Assembly: GCA_902620425.1 (NCBI GenBank) | Contig: CACNHX010000003.1 | Coordinates: 133,199 to 197,198 of the forward strand | Direction of reading: 5' to 3' | Origin: an uncultured Alphaproteobacteria bacterium | Lineage (GTDB): Bacteria; Pseudomonadota; Alphaproteobacteria; HIMB59; GCA-002718135 | DNA length: 64,000 nt | Shown here: piece by piece, positions 38,845-47,765 of the stretch | Numbering within the stretch: the first letter of the stretch is position 1 | Layout of the letters: the number at the start of each line of letters is the position of its first letter | Notes under the pieces: generated by a model | Told to the model about the DNA's origin: nothing | What the model saw: only the letters and a program-made list of their open reading frames with translations | Databases searched by the model: none | Program-made: the position numbers and the translations under genes

Positions 38845-40158
38845 ATGGAATCTAGTTTTAGCCCAAGAGAAATTGTTTCTGAATTAGATAAATTTATCAT
38901 TGGTCAGAACAAAGCAAAAAAGGCTGTTGCGGTTGCTTTAAGAAATAGATGGAGAAGAAAACAACTTGATGATTCTTTAAAAGAAGAAATTGTACCAAAA
39001 AATATCTTAATGGTTGGTCCAACAGGTTGTGGAAAAACAGAAATATCAAGGAGACTTGCTAAGTTAGCAAATGCACCTTTTGTTAAAGTTGAGGCAACTA
39101 AATTTACAGAGGTTGGATATGTTGGAAGAGATGTTGAACAGATAATAAGAGATCTCGTTGAAATAAGTATTACAAAAACAAAAATACAAATGGGCCAAGA
39201 AGTAAAGGCAAAAGCAGAAAAAAATGCAGAGGAAAGAATTTTAGATGTTTTGGTTTCTAAAAGCTCAACACCAGCTACTAGAGATAACTTTAGAAAAAAA
39301 CTAAGATCAGGTGAATTAAATGATAATGAAGTTGAAATTCCAGTTTCAGCTAATGCAAATTTAAGTTTACCAACTATGGACATACCTGGCATGCCTGGTT
39401 CTCAAATGGGTATGATTAATTTAGGCGATGTGTTTGGAAAAGGTTTTGGCAATCAAAAGAAAATGAAAAAAATGAGTGTCAAAGACTCACATGCGTATTT
39501 GTTAAATGAGGAAACCGATAAACTTTTAGATAAAGATAAAATAAACTCAAGAGCATTAAATGATGTAGAGCAGAATGGTATCGTTTTTATAGATGAAATA
39601 GATAAAATTACTTCTAGAGCTGATAGAAGTGGTGCGGATGTTTCAAGAGAAGGTGTTCAAAGAGATTTATTACCACTTATTGAGGGAACTTCAGTTACTA
39701 CAAAATATGGTGTTGTAAAAACAGATTATATTTTGTTCATTGCCTCCGGAGCATTTCACTTATCAAAACCATCAGATATGCTGCCTGAACTTCAAGGTAG
39801 ATTACCAATTAGAGTCGAGCTTGATAGTCTTAGTAAAAAAGATTTTAAACTTATTCTTACCGAAACACAAAACAGTTTGATTAAGCAGTATCAAGGACTT
39901 CTTGGAACAGAGAAGGTTGATTTGAAATTTGAAGAAGATGGAATTGATACAATAGCTTCTCTATCTACAGAGATAAATCAGAACGTAGAAAATATAGGCG
40001 CCAGAAGGCTCCATACTGTAATGGAAAAACTACTTGAAGAGGTTAGTTATACAGCCTCAGATATAGGTCCTACAGAAATCGTAATTAATAAAGAATACGT
40101 TGAAAATAGCCTGGGAGAACTTATTAAAAGTCAGGACTTATCTAAGTTTATATTGTAA
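38845..40158 (+). CDS. hslU: ATP-dependent protease ATPase subunit HslU
   Basis: AAA+ unfoldase that feeds HslV. The chain of about 437 residues opens with [35 protein letters not shown], has Walker [15 protein letters not shown] near residue 54, Walker [11 protein letters not shown] near 245, an inserted I domain between them (about 110-230), and ends with LSKFIL, the C-terminal tail type that docks into HslV. The ATG at 38845 is preferred; the in-frame TTG at 38833 lies inside hslV. Confidence 0.97.
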   Translation: MESSFSPREIVSELDKFIIGQNKAKKAVAVALRNRWRRKQLDDSLKEEIVPKNILMVGPTGCGKTEISRRLAKLANAPFVKVEATKFTEVGYVGRDVEQIIRDLVEISITKTKIQMGQEVKAKAEKNAEERILDVLVSKSSTPATRDNFRKKLRSGELNDNEVEIPVSANANLSLPTMDIPGMPGSQMGMINLGDVFGKGFGNQKKMKKMSVKDSHAYLLNEETDKLLDKDKINSRALNDVEQNGIVFIDEIDKITSRADRSGADVSREGVQRDLLPLIEGTSVTTKYGVVKTDYILFIASGAFHLSKPSDMLPELQGRLPIRVELDSLSKKDFKLILTETQNSLIKQYQGLLGTEKVDLKFEEDGIDTIASLSTEINQNVENIGARRLHTVMEKLLEEVSYTASDIGPTEIVINKEYVENSLGELIKSQDLSKFIL

Positions 40159-40187
40159 AGCTCATTTAATTTTTTAAAAGTTGTAAA

Positions 40188-41522
40188 ATGAGTATTTTTA
40201 AAAGCATCAAATTTGAATTACTTATTTTAGTATTAATTACATTAAGTATTTTTGTTTCTTTTAATTTAGATTTTTTATTTTATAGTTATTTTATAAACTT
40301 AAGTGAGTGGGTAAATGGAGTTTTTCTAAAAGAATTTTTTTCAGAAATAACAAAACTTGGTAGTTCGTCTTGGTATTTTTCTATTACAATAATAGGTTTT
40401 GTTATTTTTTATATAAACAACAAACTACAAATCATAAAAACTAAATCAGCAAAAAACCTTTCCTATTTTTTTATTTCTTCTTTTATTTATATTTTGACAG
40501 TTGGGATAATTACTCAAATTATAAAACATGTGGTAGGAAGGCCTAGACCAAATCATACTAATTTCGAAGACGTTTTTAGTTTTAAATATTTTACCATGGA
40601 GTCAAATTTTCATTCTTTTCCTTCTGGACACTCTTCTACCATATTTATCATTTGCTTTATTTTTGTTTCTGCTTTTCCAAAATTAAAATATTTTTTTTAT
40701 TTTTTAGCATCAATTGTTGCTTTTAGTCGAGTTGTTGTGAGCGCACACTTTTTTACAGATATTGTTGCTGGAGCAATTTTAGCTTTAATATTATTTAAGC
40801 TTTTAAATAAATTAATAGAAAATAAATATAATAAATACAAATTTTCAAATTTAATTCCTGAAAAACATTCTGAGATTTTTTATTATATTCTAATTTTGTT
40901 TTTTAGTTGTGTGTTTGTGACTGCCGGCCCATCCTTAGATTTATATGTATCATCTTTGTTTTATAGGGGTGAATCACAATTTGAATTACAAAGTTTTGAT
41001 TTAACTTCAATATTGTTTCGAGATATTTTATTACCACTAATACTTATTTATATTTTAATTTTACCAATAGTTGGGAGATTCTTTAAAATTGATAAAATTT
41101 TTTTTAATTATAAATTTTCTATTAAGGAAATAGTTTTATTGTGGATTTCTCAAATAATCAGTGTTTTAATTTTTGTTAATCTTATACTAAAAAATTTTTG
41201 GGGTAGGGCAAGACCAAACGATGTAGTTGAGTTGGGTGGAAAAGAATCTTTTTCCCCGTGGTTTGAAATAAGAAATGCTTGTGAAACAAATTGCTCCTTT
41301 GTTTCAGGCGATGCCTCTGTTGGCTTTTCCATTATAATTCTATATTTAATCACAAAAAATATAATTTTCCTCCATGCAAGCTTTGTTGCTGGTTTTGTAT
41401 TTGGCTTGATTAGAATAATGGCTGGCGGTCATTTTTTAAGTGACATTTTTTTTGCTGGCTTTTTTATTGTAATTTTAAATATATTTTTATTTGAATTGTA
41501 TAAAAAATATTATGTTAAATAA
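40188..41522 (+). CDS. tandem double PAP2-superfamily membrane phosphatase
   Basis: A 444-residue, very hydrophobic protein that carries the three PAP2 phosphatase motifs twice. First set: K113-HVVGRPRP-121, PSGH at 145-148, and R181-x5-H187-x3-D191 (SRVVVSAHFFTD). Second set: K335-NFWGRARP-343, VSGD at 372-375, and R409-x5-H415-x3-D419. So the second domain is intact except that the motif-2 His is Asp and Pro is Val. Each half has several membrane segments. PAP2 membrane enzymes remove phosphates from lipids such as undecaprenyl pyrophosphate, phosphatidate or lipid A. It overlaps the following glycosyltransferase gene by 11 bases, which suggests a role in lipid-linked sugar or LPS modification. 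The exact substrate is unknown. Confidence 0.85.
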   Translation: MSIFKSIKFELLILVLITLSIFVSFNLDFLFYSYFINLSEWVNGVFLKEFFSEITKLGSSSWYFSITIIGFVIFYINNKLQIIKTKSAKNLSYFFISSFIYILTVGIITQIIKHVVGRPRPNHTNFEDVFSFKYFTMESNFHSFPSGHSSTIFIICFIFVSAFPKLKYFFYFLASIVAFSRVVVSAHFFTDIVAGAILALILFKLLNKLIENKYNKYKFSNLIPEKHSEIFYYILILFFSCVFVTAGPSLDLYVSSLFYRGESQFELQSFDLTSILFRDILLPLILIYILILPIVGRFFKIDKIFFNYKFSIKEIVLLWISQIISVLIFVNLILKNFWGRARPNDVVELGGKESFSPWFEIRNACETNCSFVSGDASVGFSIIILYLITKNIIFLHASFVAGFVFGLIRIMAGGHFLSDIFFAGFFIVILNIFLFELYKKYYVK

Positions 41523-42897
41523 AATTCTATTGCCATCATTTATTTTTTTACTTTTATTAAAAATTGGTGCCTTAAATTTTACCACCTTTAATTTGTTTGG
41601 TGATGAAGCACAGTATTGGTTATGGTCAAAAGATATTGACTTTGGTTATTTTTCGAAACCCCCTTTTTTGTCCTGGATAATAAGAGTTTATACAGAAATA
41701 TTGGGCAGTAGTTTTGTTTCATTAAAACTTCTACCATCGTTTGTTTATTTGTTGATTTCCTGGAGTATTTATAATCTTTTAATTAACACTGGATTAAACA
41801 AAAAGGATTCATTCGCAGGTTGTTTAATTTTTTTATTTATACCCGCTGTTTCTTTTTCATCTTTTATAATTAGTACTGATCTTTTTTTATTATTATTTTG
41901 GACACTTTCACTTAATGAATTAGTTAAGATCAATGGTGAACATAGTTTAAAAAATTTTATATTATTAGGTATTTTTCTGGGGTTAGGTTTTTTATCAAAA
42001 TACGCAGCTATATATTTTGTGATTTGTTTATTTCTTTTAATTTCATTTGATAAAAGATTTAGAAAAATTTTTTTTGATAATTTATTTGGTTTTTGTCTTA
42101 CCTTTTTATGTGTATTTGTAATTATCGTGCCAAATATTATTTGGAACTTTAATAATGACTGGATAACACTTCAGCATACTTCGGATAATGCAAATTTTGG
42201 AAATATTGAAATAGATCTCATTAGGGGTTTAGAATTTTTGTTAATTCAAGTTTTAATGTTAGGCCCATTTATGGTTTTGGGTGGGATATTTGGATTTAAT
42301 AAATGGAACTATATTCAAAAAATTTTTCTAGTATTTTCTATGCCTATAATTTTAATTGTTTTAGTAGAAGCTATTATTGTCAGAGCTAATGCAAATTGGG
42401 CTGCTCCAGCTTTAATTTCTTTATTTGCTCTTTTATATATTAGAATTAATAATTCTTTTTTAAAGATAGCTAATTACATGTTTAATTTTATTGTCTGCTT
42501 AATTCTTTTTGTAATGATTGGAATGAGCTATCCGTCTAAAATTTTTGACCGAATAAGTGGTATAAATGATTATGCTCTAAAAATTTACAGTGGTTCTTCA
42601 GGTGGTGTTGTAAAAAATATAGTAGTTTCAGATCGGCTTTTGTTTTCAAGCTTTAGTTTTGAATTAAGAGATAAGGATATTAATTTATATATGCCGCATA
42701 AAGAAGGTAGTGAAATAACAAACCACTTTAAAATAGTATCCCCTCTTAATAAAAATATAAATGAAAACTTTACTTTAATTGGGAGCCCCTCAGATATTAA
42801 TTATTTAGAGAAAGAATATAAGGTGTTAAAAATAAATTCACCTGATCAGAAATTTACAAAAAGAAAACTTGATGTTTACGAGGTTGTGTTTGAATAA
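41512..42897 (+). CDS. GT39/ArnT-like membrane glycosyltransferase
   Basis: About 461 residues with roughly ten or more hydrophobic segments. Near the N-terminus, FGDEAQYWLWSKDIDFGYFSKPPFLSWIIR is the hallmark of the PMT/ArnT (GT39, GT-C fold) family: D-E-A after the first membrane helix and the Y-x-x-K-P-P loop. Such enzymes move a sugar from a polyprenyl-phosphate carrier to lipid A or another acceptor in the periplasm. A soluble C-terminal part follows the membrane domain. The ATG at 41512 is chosen over an upstream TTG; it overlaps the PAP2 gene, indicating co-translation. Confidence 0.88.
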   Translation: MLNKILLPSFIFLLLLKIGALNFTTFNLFGDEAQYWLWSKDIDFGYFSKPPFLSWIIRVYTEILGSSFVSLKLLPSFVYLLISWSIYNLLINTGLNKKDSFAGCLIFLFIPAVSFSSFIISTDLFLLLFWTLSLNELVKINGEHSLKNFILLGIFLGLGFLSKYAAIYFVICLFLLISFDKRFRKIFFDNLFGFCLTFLCVFVIIVPNIIWNFNNDWITLQHTSDNANFGNIEIDLIRGLEFLLIQVLMLGPFMVLGGIFGFNKWNYIQKIFLVFSMPIILIVLVEAIIVRANANWAAPALISLFALLYIRINNSFLKIANYMFNFIVCLILFVMIGMSYPSKIFDRISGINDYALKIYSGSSGGVVKNIVVSDRLLFSSFSFELRDKDINLYMPHKEGSEITNHFKIVSPLNKNINENFTLIGSPSDINYLEKEYKVLKINSPDQKFTKRKLDVYEVVFE

Positions 42898-43543
42898 ATT
42901 TCTAATAATTTTTATTATATTTGTAATTAATACATCCTATGCAAATAATTTTAGTGCAGAATATAAGGTCAGCACAACGGGAATTAAAATTGGTAATTTT
43001 AGTTGGTCATTAAATATTAATGATAATATTTATCAAACAGAAATTAATTTGAAAAATTCTGGTATTTTTTCACCTTTATATAAATTTGAAGGAAGCTATC
43101 TTTCAGCCGGGGTTATTGAAAACAACGTATTTAAGACTCAGAATTATAAACAGTTTTGGAAAACTAATAAGAAAACAAAAATAGTAAAAATGTCTTTTGA
43201 TGATTATTTAATTGAATTAAAACAAGAACCCATAGAAAAAGAAATAGCTAGGGTAGACCTAGAAGACTTATATTTATATTTTGACCCAATCACCTCTTTT
43301 ATAAATATTTTACATGGAAAAAAAGAGGTAAAAACAATTGATGGGAGAAGAATTTACACACTTAAACAAAACGAAAGTGAGGATGGAAATATAATTTTAG
43401 AAATTAAAGACTATGTAAATATTTGGGCTGACCATAAAAGAAATGATTTAAAAAAAATTGAATTTTTAGTTAAAGATGATTTACTTCCATATGAAATTCT
43501 TATTCATTTCAAAAAAAGGGTATTTAAGTTAGAAAGAATTTAA
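42890..43543 (+). CDS. DUF3108 family exported protein
   Basis: About 218 residues. A signal peptide, NKFLIIFIIFVINTSYA, precedes a beta-rich mature part beginning NNFSAEYKVSTTGIKIGNFSWSL, the typical opening of DUF3108. YFDPITSFINILHG and KIEFLVKDDLLPYEILIHF are further matches in style to the family. Predicted periplasmic, function unknown. The start is uncertain: TTG at 42890 has a GAGG site eight bases upstream and gives a proper signal peptide; ATG at 42872 and TTG at 42869 would add basic residues in front. It overlaps the glycosyltransferase gene, so it belongs to the same operon, and its end overlaps the smr gene by four bases. Confidence 0.75.
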   Translation: MNKFLIIFIIFVINTSYANNFSAEYKVSTTGIKIGNFSWSLNINDNIYQTEINLKNSGIFSPLYKFEGSYLSAGVIENNVFKTQNYKQFWKTNKKTKIVKMSFDDYLIELKQEPIEKEIARVDLEDLYLYFDPITSFINILHGKKEVKTIDGRRIYTLKQNESEDGNIILEIKDYVNIWADHKRNDLKKIEFLVKDDLLPYEILIHFKKRVFKLERI

Positions 43544-44079
43544 AACTTTTTTTTTCTTAAATAAACAAAAAGAGCTCCGTCACCCCCATTTTCAAAACCC
43601 GCATCTTGATATGTTAAGATATATTTCTTGATATCATCTTCGTTTATCCAGTTTATTATTGAGTTTTTAATCTTTCCATAGAAAAGTTTAGGGTTTGTGT
43701 CCAGCTCATTTTCAATTTTTTTATGAACACCTTTTCCAGTAATTATTAGCAAACATCTTTTATTCTTGTTATAATTTTTTTTAACCTCACTTATAAATTT
43801 TTCATGTGCTTCGACTAAACCGTAACCGTGAAGATCAATTCTTCTATCTATATTAATTTTCCCCCGCTTAAGCTCCTTGTTAACCTCGCCAAATGATAGT
43901 TTAAATTCTGAGCTACTAACTTTTTGTGCGGTTATTGTTTTTTTGCTGGTATTTAAAGTATTAGTTTTTTTATCTAATTTTACAATTTTTTTATTAGTTG
44001 TTTTTGCCTTAACTATGGATGTATCTTTTTTAAAAGGTTTTACTCCCTTCATGTTTTTTAGAAAAAAATCTTCTTCCAT
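43540..44079 (-). CDS. Smr domain protein
   Basis: A 179-residue protein. The N-terminal half (about 1-85) is Lys/Thr-rich and probably unstructured; the C-terminal Smr (small MutS-related) domain has RRIDLHGYGLVEAHEKFISEV near residue 80 and the CLLIITGKGVHKK loop near 108, then AFQDAGF-like AGFENGGDGALFVYLR at the end. Smr domains are nucleases acting on nucleic acids or ribosome-linked mRNA. In many Alphaproteobacteria an Smr gene follows tim44 and mltA near the origin; here it follows the lysozyme gene, sharing one base with it. Confidence 0.9.
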   Translation of the reverse strand: MEEDFFLKNMKGVKPFKKDTSIVKAKTTNKKIVKLDKKTNTLNTSKKTITAQKVSSSEFKLSFGEVNKELKRGKINIDRRIDLHGYGLVEAHEKFISEVKKNYNKNKRCLLIITGKGVHKKIENELDTNPKLFYGKIKNSIINWINEDDIKKYILTYQDAGFENGGDGALFVYLRKKKF

Positions 44080-44507
44080 TATTTTTTTGTATAGTTTTTA
44101 ATTAAATTCTTTACTCTTTCAGGTGTTTGCAAATACCATAGACTGTCTAACATCTCTAGTGATGCCATGAATTTTTGTTTTTTGTTTAGAAAATAAAGCA
44201 TTTTCTTAAATTTAGAGACGCCTTTTGCCCCAAGTTGGAAAAGCATTTCTATTAATAATTCTTTATCAGAAGTTGTATGACCTTTTTTAAAAAAATTTTT
44301 TTTGTATTGTTCGTGTGCTTTTTTAAAGTCTATCTCAAACAATTTTTCAAAATATTTTTTTTTAAATTTTTTAATGTAATATTTATTTTCTTTTTCTGTA
44401 ATAAGATGACCATAGCCAATAGTATAAAAACCTAATTGATCTTGATAAGGCTTATCAGAATAACCCTCATTTTTTTTAATTCGGTTTTTGAGTTCTTTAA
44501 GGGACAA
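44079..44507 (-). CDS. T4-type (GH24) lysozyme
   Basis: A 142-residue muramidase with the phage T4 lysozyme pattern. RIKKNEGYSDKPYQDQLGFY, then TIGYGHLIT, puts Glu14, Asp23 and Thr29 at exactly the same spacing as Glu11, Asp20 and Thr26 of T4 lysozyme. The C-terminal lobe also matches: LFQLGAKGVSKFKKML and WYLQTPERVKNLI correspond to the FQMG-x-x-GV-x-x-F and WYNQTPNRAK segments. There is no signal peptide or membrane segment. It lies between the Tim44-like and Smr genes, overlapping smr by one base, with the same AT-rich composition as its neighbours and no other phage gene nearby. This is the slot of mltA in related bacteria. Confidence 0.88.
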   Translation of the reverse strand: MSLKELKNRIKKNEGYSDKPYQDQLGFYTIGYGHLITEKENKYYIKKFKKKYFEKLFEIDFKKAHEQYKKNFFKKGHTTSDKELLIEMLFQLGAKGVSKFKKMLYFLNKKQKFMASLEMLDSLWYLQTPERVKNLIKNYTKK

Positions 44508-44510
44508 ATA

Positions 44511-45092
44511 TTAAGTTTGAGTTAATATCCATATAGGACTAGAGGAGTTTACCGGTTTTTCAAAAGTCCAGGTGTCTTTATTTTTAACAATAGAACCCTC
44601 ATCATTATTTAACATCTGTTCACTAATAAAATTGACTGATATTGATATCGTATTATTTTCTACTTTCGCATCTGCGATACCCTCTACAATAAGTGAATAA
44701 AATTGTGATTCTGGATTGTTTGTTTTTTCATCAATTGCTTTTTCAAAAGCAGAATAAACATCTTTAGACACAAGGTTTTTTAATGTTTTTTTATCTCCGT
44801 TGTTGAAAGATGAAATTATAATTTCAAAAGCTTTCTTGGCACCATCAAGAAACTCTCTGTGGTTAAAATTATTTACTTTTTTATATACGGCCTCAAGCTT
44901 TGTCTCATTATCCATTAGTGATGGTATTTTTTGAACATCTTCTTGTTTTTTGGTTTCTTGAGGTTTTGGCTCTGAAATATTTTTTTGAAACCCTGTTCTT
45001 TTCCCTAAAACACTCCTAAGTCTATAAATAATAAATCCAGCAATAGCTGCAAAAATTAGAATATCAAAAAATTGAAGGTCGCCGTAAATCAT
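44511..45092 (-). CDS. Tim44-like domain protein
   Basis: A 193-residue protein with an N-terminal membrane segment (FFDILIFAAIAGFIIYRL, about residues 8-25), a short polar linker (KRTGFQKNISEPKPQETKK), and a C-terminal Tim44-like domain with FNHREFLDGAKKAFEIIISSFNNGDKKTLKNLVSKDVYSAFEKAI. Bacterial proteins of this type are inner-membrane anchored and face the periplasm or cytoplasm; in Alphaproteobacteria they lie next to mltA and secB near the origin. Here the neighbours are the lysozyme and dnaQ, and secB is absent. ATG at 45092, 30 bases after dnaQ. Confidence 0.88.
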   Translation of the reverse strand: MIYGDLQFFDILIFAAIAGFIIYRLRSVLGKRTGFQKNISEPKPQETKKQEDVQKIPSLMDNETKLEAVYKKVNNFNHREFLDGAKKAFEIIISSFNNGDKKTLKNLVSKDVYSAFEKAIDEKTNNPESQFYSLIVEGIADAKVENNTISISVNFISEQMLNNDEGSIVKNKDTWTFEKPVNSSSPIWILTQT

Positions 45093-45122
45093 TTGATTTT
45101 AATATAATAACTTTTTTAAATA

Positions 45123-45797
45123 TTAATAGTTAAATTTTTTCCAAAGGGGGTTTTTTAGTTTTTTTAACATTTCTTTATGGGCAAGATAATCTTCTTTATT
45201 AACTTCTATTATTTTGGTTTTTGTTTCGTTTTTATTGTTAATTTGTGAGTTTTTTTCGTCAATGTTTGAATCCAGCTCCATAGAAAATTGCTTACCTCCT
45301 CTTAACTCTAAATAAACTGCGGCTAGAAGTTGGGAATCAAGTAAAGCTCCGTGAAATGATCTATCTGATAAATCAATGTTAAATCTTCTACACAAATAGT
45401 CGAGGTTAGCTATTCTTGTATTTAGAACTTCTCTTGCAAGAGAAACTGTATCAACTACAGGATTATCTAAATGAGGTAATCCTAAGATTGACAACTCATT
45501 ATTTATAAAACCTAAATCAAATGATGCATTGTGAATTATCAATGTGTCGTTTTTCAAAAAATTTAAGAGCTCCTTATGGTTTTCTTCAAATGGTTTTTGT
45601 TGATTAAGAAAATCATCTGAAAGACCCACGATTTTTTTTGCCCCTTCGCTTATACTTCTGTCTGGTTTGCAATAAAATTGGAGTGTGTTTCCTGTAGGAA
45701 CATAGTTTTTAAGTTCCACACAACCAACTTCTATTATTCTGTCACCGGTCTTATAATCAAGGCCTGTGGTTTCTGTATCAATTACTATTTCTCTCAT
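45123..45797 (-). CDS. dnaQ: DNA polymerase III epsilon subunit
   Basis: Proofreading 3'-5' exonuclease of the replicase. In the 224-residue protein, IVIDTETTGLDYKTGDRIIEVGCVE (Exo I) opens the chain; IHNASFDLGFINNELSILG near residue 90 is Exo II; and RSFHGALLDSQLLAAVYLEL near 147 is Exo III, with the catalytic Asp and Glu residues and the conserved His. The C-terminal tail (about 185-224) is the part that normally binds the alpha subunit. It is part of the leftward run dnaQ-coaE-aroE-maf in the usual alphaproteobacterial order. Confidence 0.96.
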   Translation of the reverse strand: MREIVIDTETTGLDYKTGDRIIEVGCVELKNYVPTGNTLQFYCKPDRSISEGAKKIVGLSDDFLNQQKPFEENHKELLNFLKNDTLIIHNASFDLGFINNELSILGLPHLDNPVVDTVSLAREVLNTRIANLDYLCRRFNIDLSDRSFHGALLDSQLLAAVYLELRGGKQFSMELDSNIDEKNSQINNKNETKTKIIEVNKEDYLAHKEMLKKLKNPLWKKFNY

Positions 45798-45805
45798 TAT
45801 TTTAA

Positions 45806-46396
45806 CTAAAGTTTACTTATTAGCTTATTAATCTTAATTTTATAATCCTTTAATGTCGAGTTGTTATAAATAACATAATCTGATTTCTTTTTTCTTATAA
45901 TATCTGATGTTTGAGATCGAGTTATATTTTTAAATTGTTTTTCGGTCATTTTTCTTGTTTTTTTTAATCTTTTTAATCTTACTCGTTTGGAGGCTATTAC
46001 CGATATTACTTTATTGAACTGTTTCTCTAAATTGTTTTCAAACAACAATGGTATATCAATAAAAATTAATTTTGTTTTTTTTTGTTTTTCTTTTTTTATA
46101 AAATCAGACCTCTTTTTTCTAACTATTTTAAATATGTATAACTCAAGCTTTTTTCTTATTTGTTTATTTTCAAAAATAATCTTTGATATAATTTTTTTAT
46201 CTATGTTTTTTTTTGAAATGGACTTGGACAAACCTATGGTACGCAAATAAGTAACAAATTTTTTCTCAGGGTTTTTATATATTTTGGCCACCTGCTCATC
46301 TGAGCTGTGAATTTTAAAACCTTTTTCTTTTAATTTACTACAAAAGGTGGATTTACCCGATCCTATGCCGCCTGTTATTGCTATAGTTTTTGTCAT
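45806..46396 (-). CDS. coaE: dephospho-CoA kinase
   Basis: Last step of coenzyme A synthesis. The 196-residue protein has the P-loop AITGGIGSGKSTFCSKL near residue 6, the lid/core region with IFIDIPLLFENN near 111, and ARxRL-like SKRVRLKRLKKTR near 133. Very Lys-rich, as its neighbours. The ATG overlaps the stop of aroE by one base. Confidence 0.94.
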   Translation of the reverse strand: MTKTIAITGGIGSGKSTFCSKLKEKGFKIHSSDEQVAKIYKNPEKKFVTYLRTIGLSKSISKKNIDKKIISKIIFENKQIRKKLELYIFKIVRKKRSDFIKKEKQKKTKLIFIDIPLLFENNLEKQFNKVISVIASKRVRLKRLKKTRKMTEKQFKNITRSQTSDIIRKKKSDYVIYNNSTLKDYKIKINKLISKL

Positions 46397-47178
46397 TAAA
46401 TTTTTTTATAAATAGCGTTAAGCATTTTTTCATCAACAGATGGGTTTTTACCAAACCACATTTTAAAACACGGTTTGGCCTGTTCTATCAACATTGATAT
46501 TCCATAAATCTTTTTATTCTTCGGAAACTGTTTGAGAAATGAGGTGTTTTTTGGGTTGTAAACAATGTCACTTACAATTGTGGATTTGGTAATAAGTTTT
46601 ATGTGTTTTTTCAATATAGGGTTTATAGGTGTAGTATTAATTATTAAAAAAACTCCCTCAAGGTACGTTTCAAGATCACTATATTTTTTTGTATACTCAG
46701 TGTTTTTTGAATACTTAATTTTTTTCTTAGATCTGTTGAAAATTAAAATATCCTTAAATCCCCTCTTCTTTAACACATAGTGAATAGCATGTGATGCGCC
46801 CCCATAACCCAAAATAATAACTTTTCTATTTTTGGTTTTTTTTATATTTGGTAGGGTTTTGTAATATCCTGTCCAATCGGTATTTGTTCCTTTAATAGTT
46901 TTTTTATTTGTTACACAATTAACTGCACCTATTTTTTTTGCATGAGCGTCTATTTTGCCAAGATGTTTTATAATTTTGTTTTTAAATGGAATTGTAACAT
47001 TAAGACCAAGTGTGTCTTTTTTTTCTAAAACATCTTTTATTTTATTATGAAAGTTTTTTTCTGTAAGCTCTAAATACCCGTAGCTTGCTTTAATGTTGTA
47101 TTTTTTAAACCAATAGTTAAATATTTTTGGTGAAAGACTTTTAGATGCTTTGTTCCCAACTACGTAAAGTTTTTTCAT
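46396..47178 (-). CDS. aroE: shikimate dehydrogenase
   Basis: NADP-dependent reduction of 3-dehydroshikimate in the path to chorismate, the substrate of PabB. In 260 residues: SKSLSPKIFNYWF near residue 13, LNVTIPFKNKI near 57 with the catalytic Lys, NTDWTGYYKTL near 98, the NADP loop GYGGASHAIHY near 125, and the C-terminal helix MLIEQAKPCFKMWFG. It overlaps maf by four bases in the leftward run from the putative origin. Confidence 0.95.
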   Translation of the reverse strand: MKKLYVVGNKASKSLSPKIFNYWFKKYNIKASYGYLELTEKNFHNKIKDVLEKKDTLGLNVTIPFKNKIIKHLGKIDAHAKKIGAVNCVTNKKTIKGTNTDWTGYYKTLPNIKKTKNRKVIILGYGGASHAIHYVLKKRGFKDILIFNRSKKKIKYSKNTEYTKKYSDLETYLEGVFLIINTTPINPILKKHIKLITKSTIVSDIVYNPKNTSFLKQFPKNKKIYGISMLIEQAKPCFKMWFGKNPSVDEKMLNAIYKKI

Positions 47179-47765
47179 TTTTTTGAATATAAATAATCTA
47201 GTAAATTAAATAAAGGTAATCCCATAACATTAAAATAATCTCCTTTTATGCTCTCTATAATATTTGGCCCTAAACTTTCTATTTGATAACACCCTACAGA
47301 GCTTAGTATTTGTTTACCTGTTTTTTTTAAATATGTATTTATTTCTCTGTTATTAAGTTTTCTTATTTTAACATGGGTTTTTTCGTAATTTTCCCAAATC
47401 TTAGATCCATTTAAACAAATAGTTAGTCCAGATACTATTAGATGTGTCTTTCCTGACAAAGACTTGATTTTTTTTTTGGCTTTCTCAATAGAGTTTACTT
47501 TATCTAAAATTTTTCCATTGTGATAAATGACGGTATCACAACCTAAAACAATTTTATTGGCATACAGTTTTTGTCTACTTACACTTCTTGCTTTTTCATA
47601 AGAAAGTTTTTTTGCAAAAATCTCAGGCTTTGTTTTTCTATTAATGGTTTTTTTAATATCCTCTTCGTTGCAATTTGGTTTTTTTTGTGTGAAATTTAAT
47701 CCTGCATTTTTTAATATTTTGTATCTAGATTTGCTTGAACTGGCTAATATAAATTTTTGGTGCAT
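47175..47765 (-). CDS. maf: Maf-family nucleoside triphosphate pyrophosphatase
   Basis: Hydrolyses non-standard pyrimidine or other nucleotides and can slow division. About 196 residues: FILASSSKSRYKILKNAGL at the N-terminus is the Maf signature; KIVLGCDTVIYHNGKILDK near residue 70 and GCYQIESLGPNIIESIKGDYFNVMGLPL near the end are the other conserved blocks. The ATG at 47765 is chosen because the conserved strand follows at once; an upstream start at 47798 would add a hydrophobic stretch not seen in the family. It is the first leftward gene next to the origin candidate. Confidence 0.94.
   Translation of the reverse strand: MHQKFILASSSKSRYKILKNAGLNFTQKKPNCNEEDIKKTINRKTKPEIFAKKLSYEKARSVSRQKLYANKIVLGCDTVIYHNGKILDKVNSIEKAKKKIKSLSGKTHLIVSGLTICLNGSKIWENYEKTHVKIRKLNNREINTYLKKTGKQILSSVGCYQIESLGPNIIESIKGDYFNVMGLPLFNLLDYLYSKK

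Noticed and set aside
38904-39392. 162-residue open frame on the minus strand inside hslU
   Set aside because: Shadow of hslU; no domain or start signal.
44079-44507. A prophage remnant around the lysozyme
   Set aside because: All flanking genes are housekeeping genes in conserved alphaproteobacterial order; no integrase, attachment repeat or other phage gene is seen.
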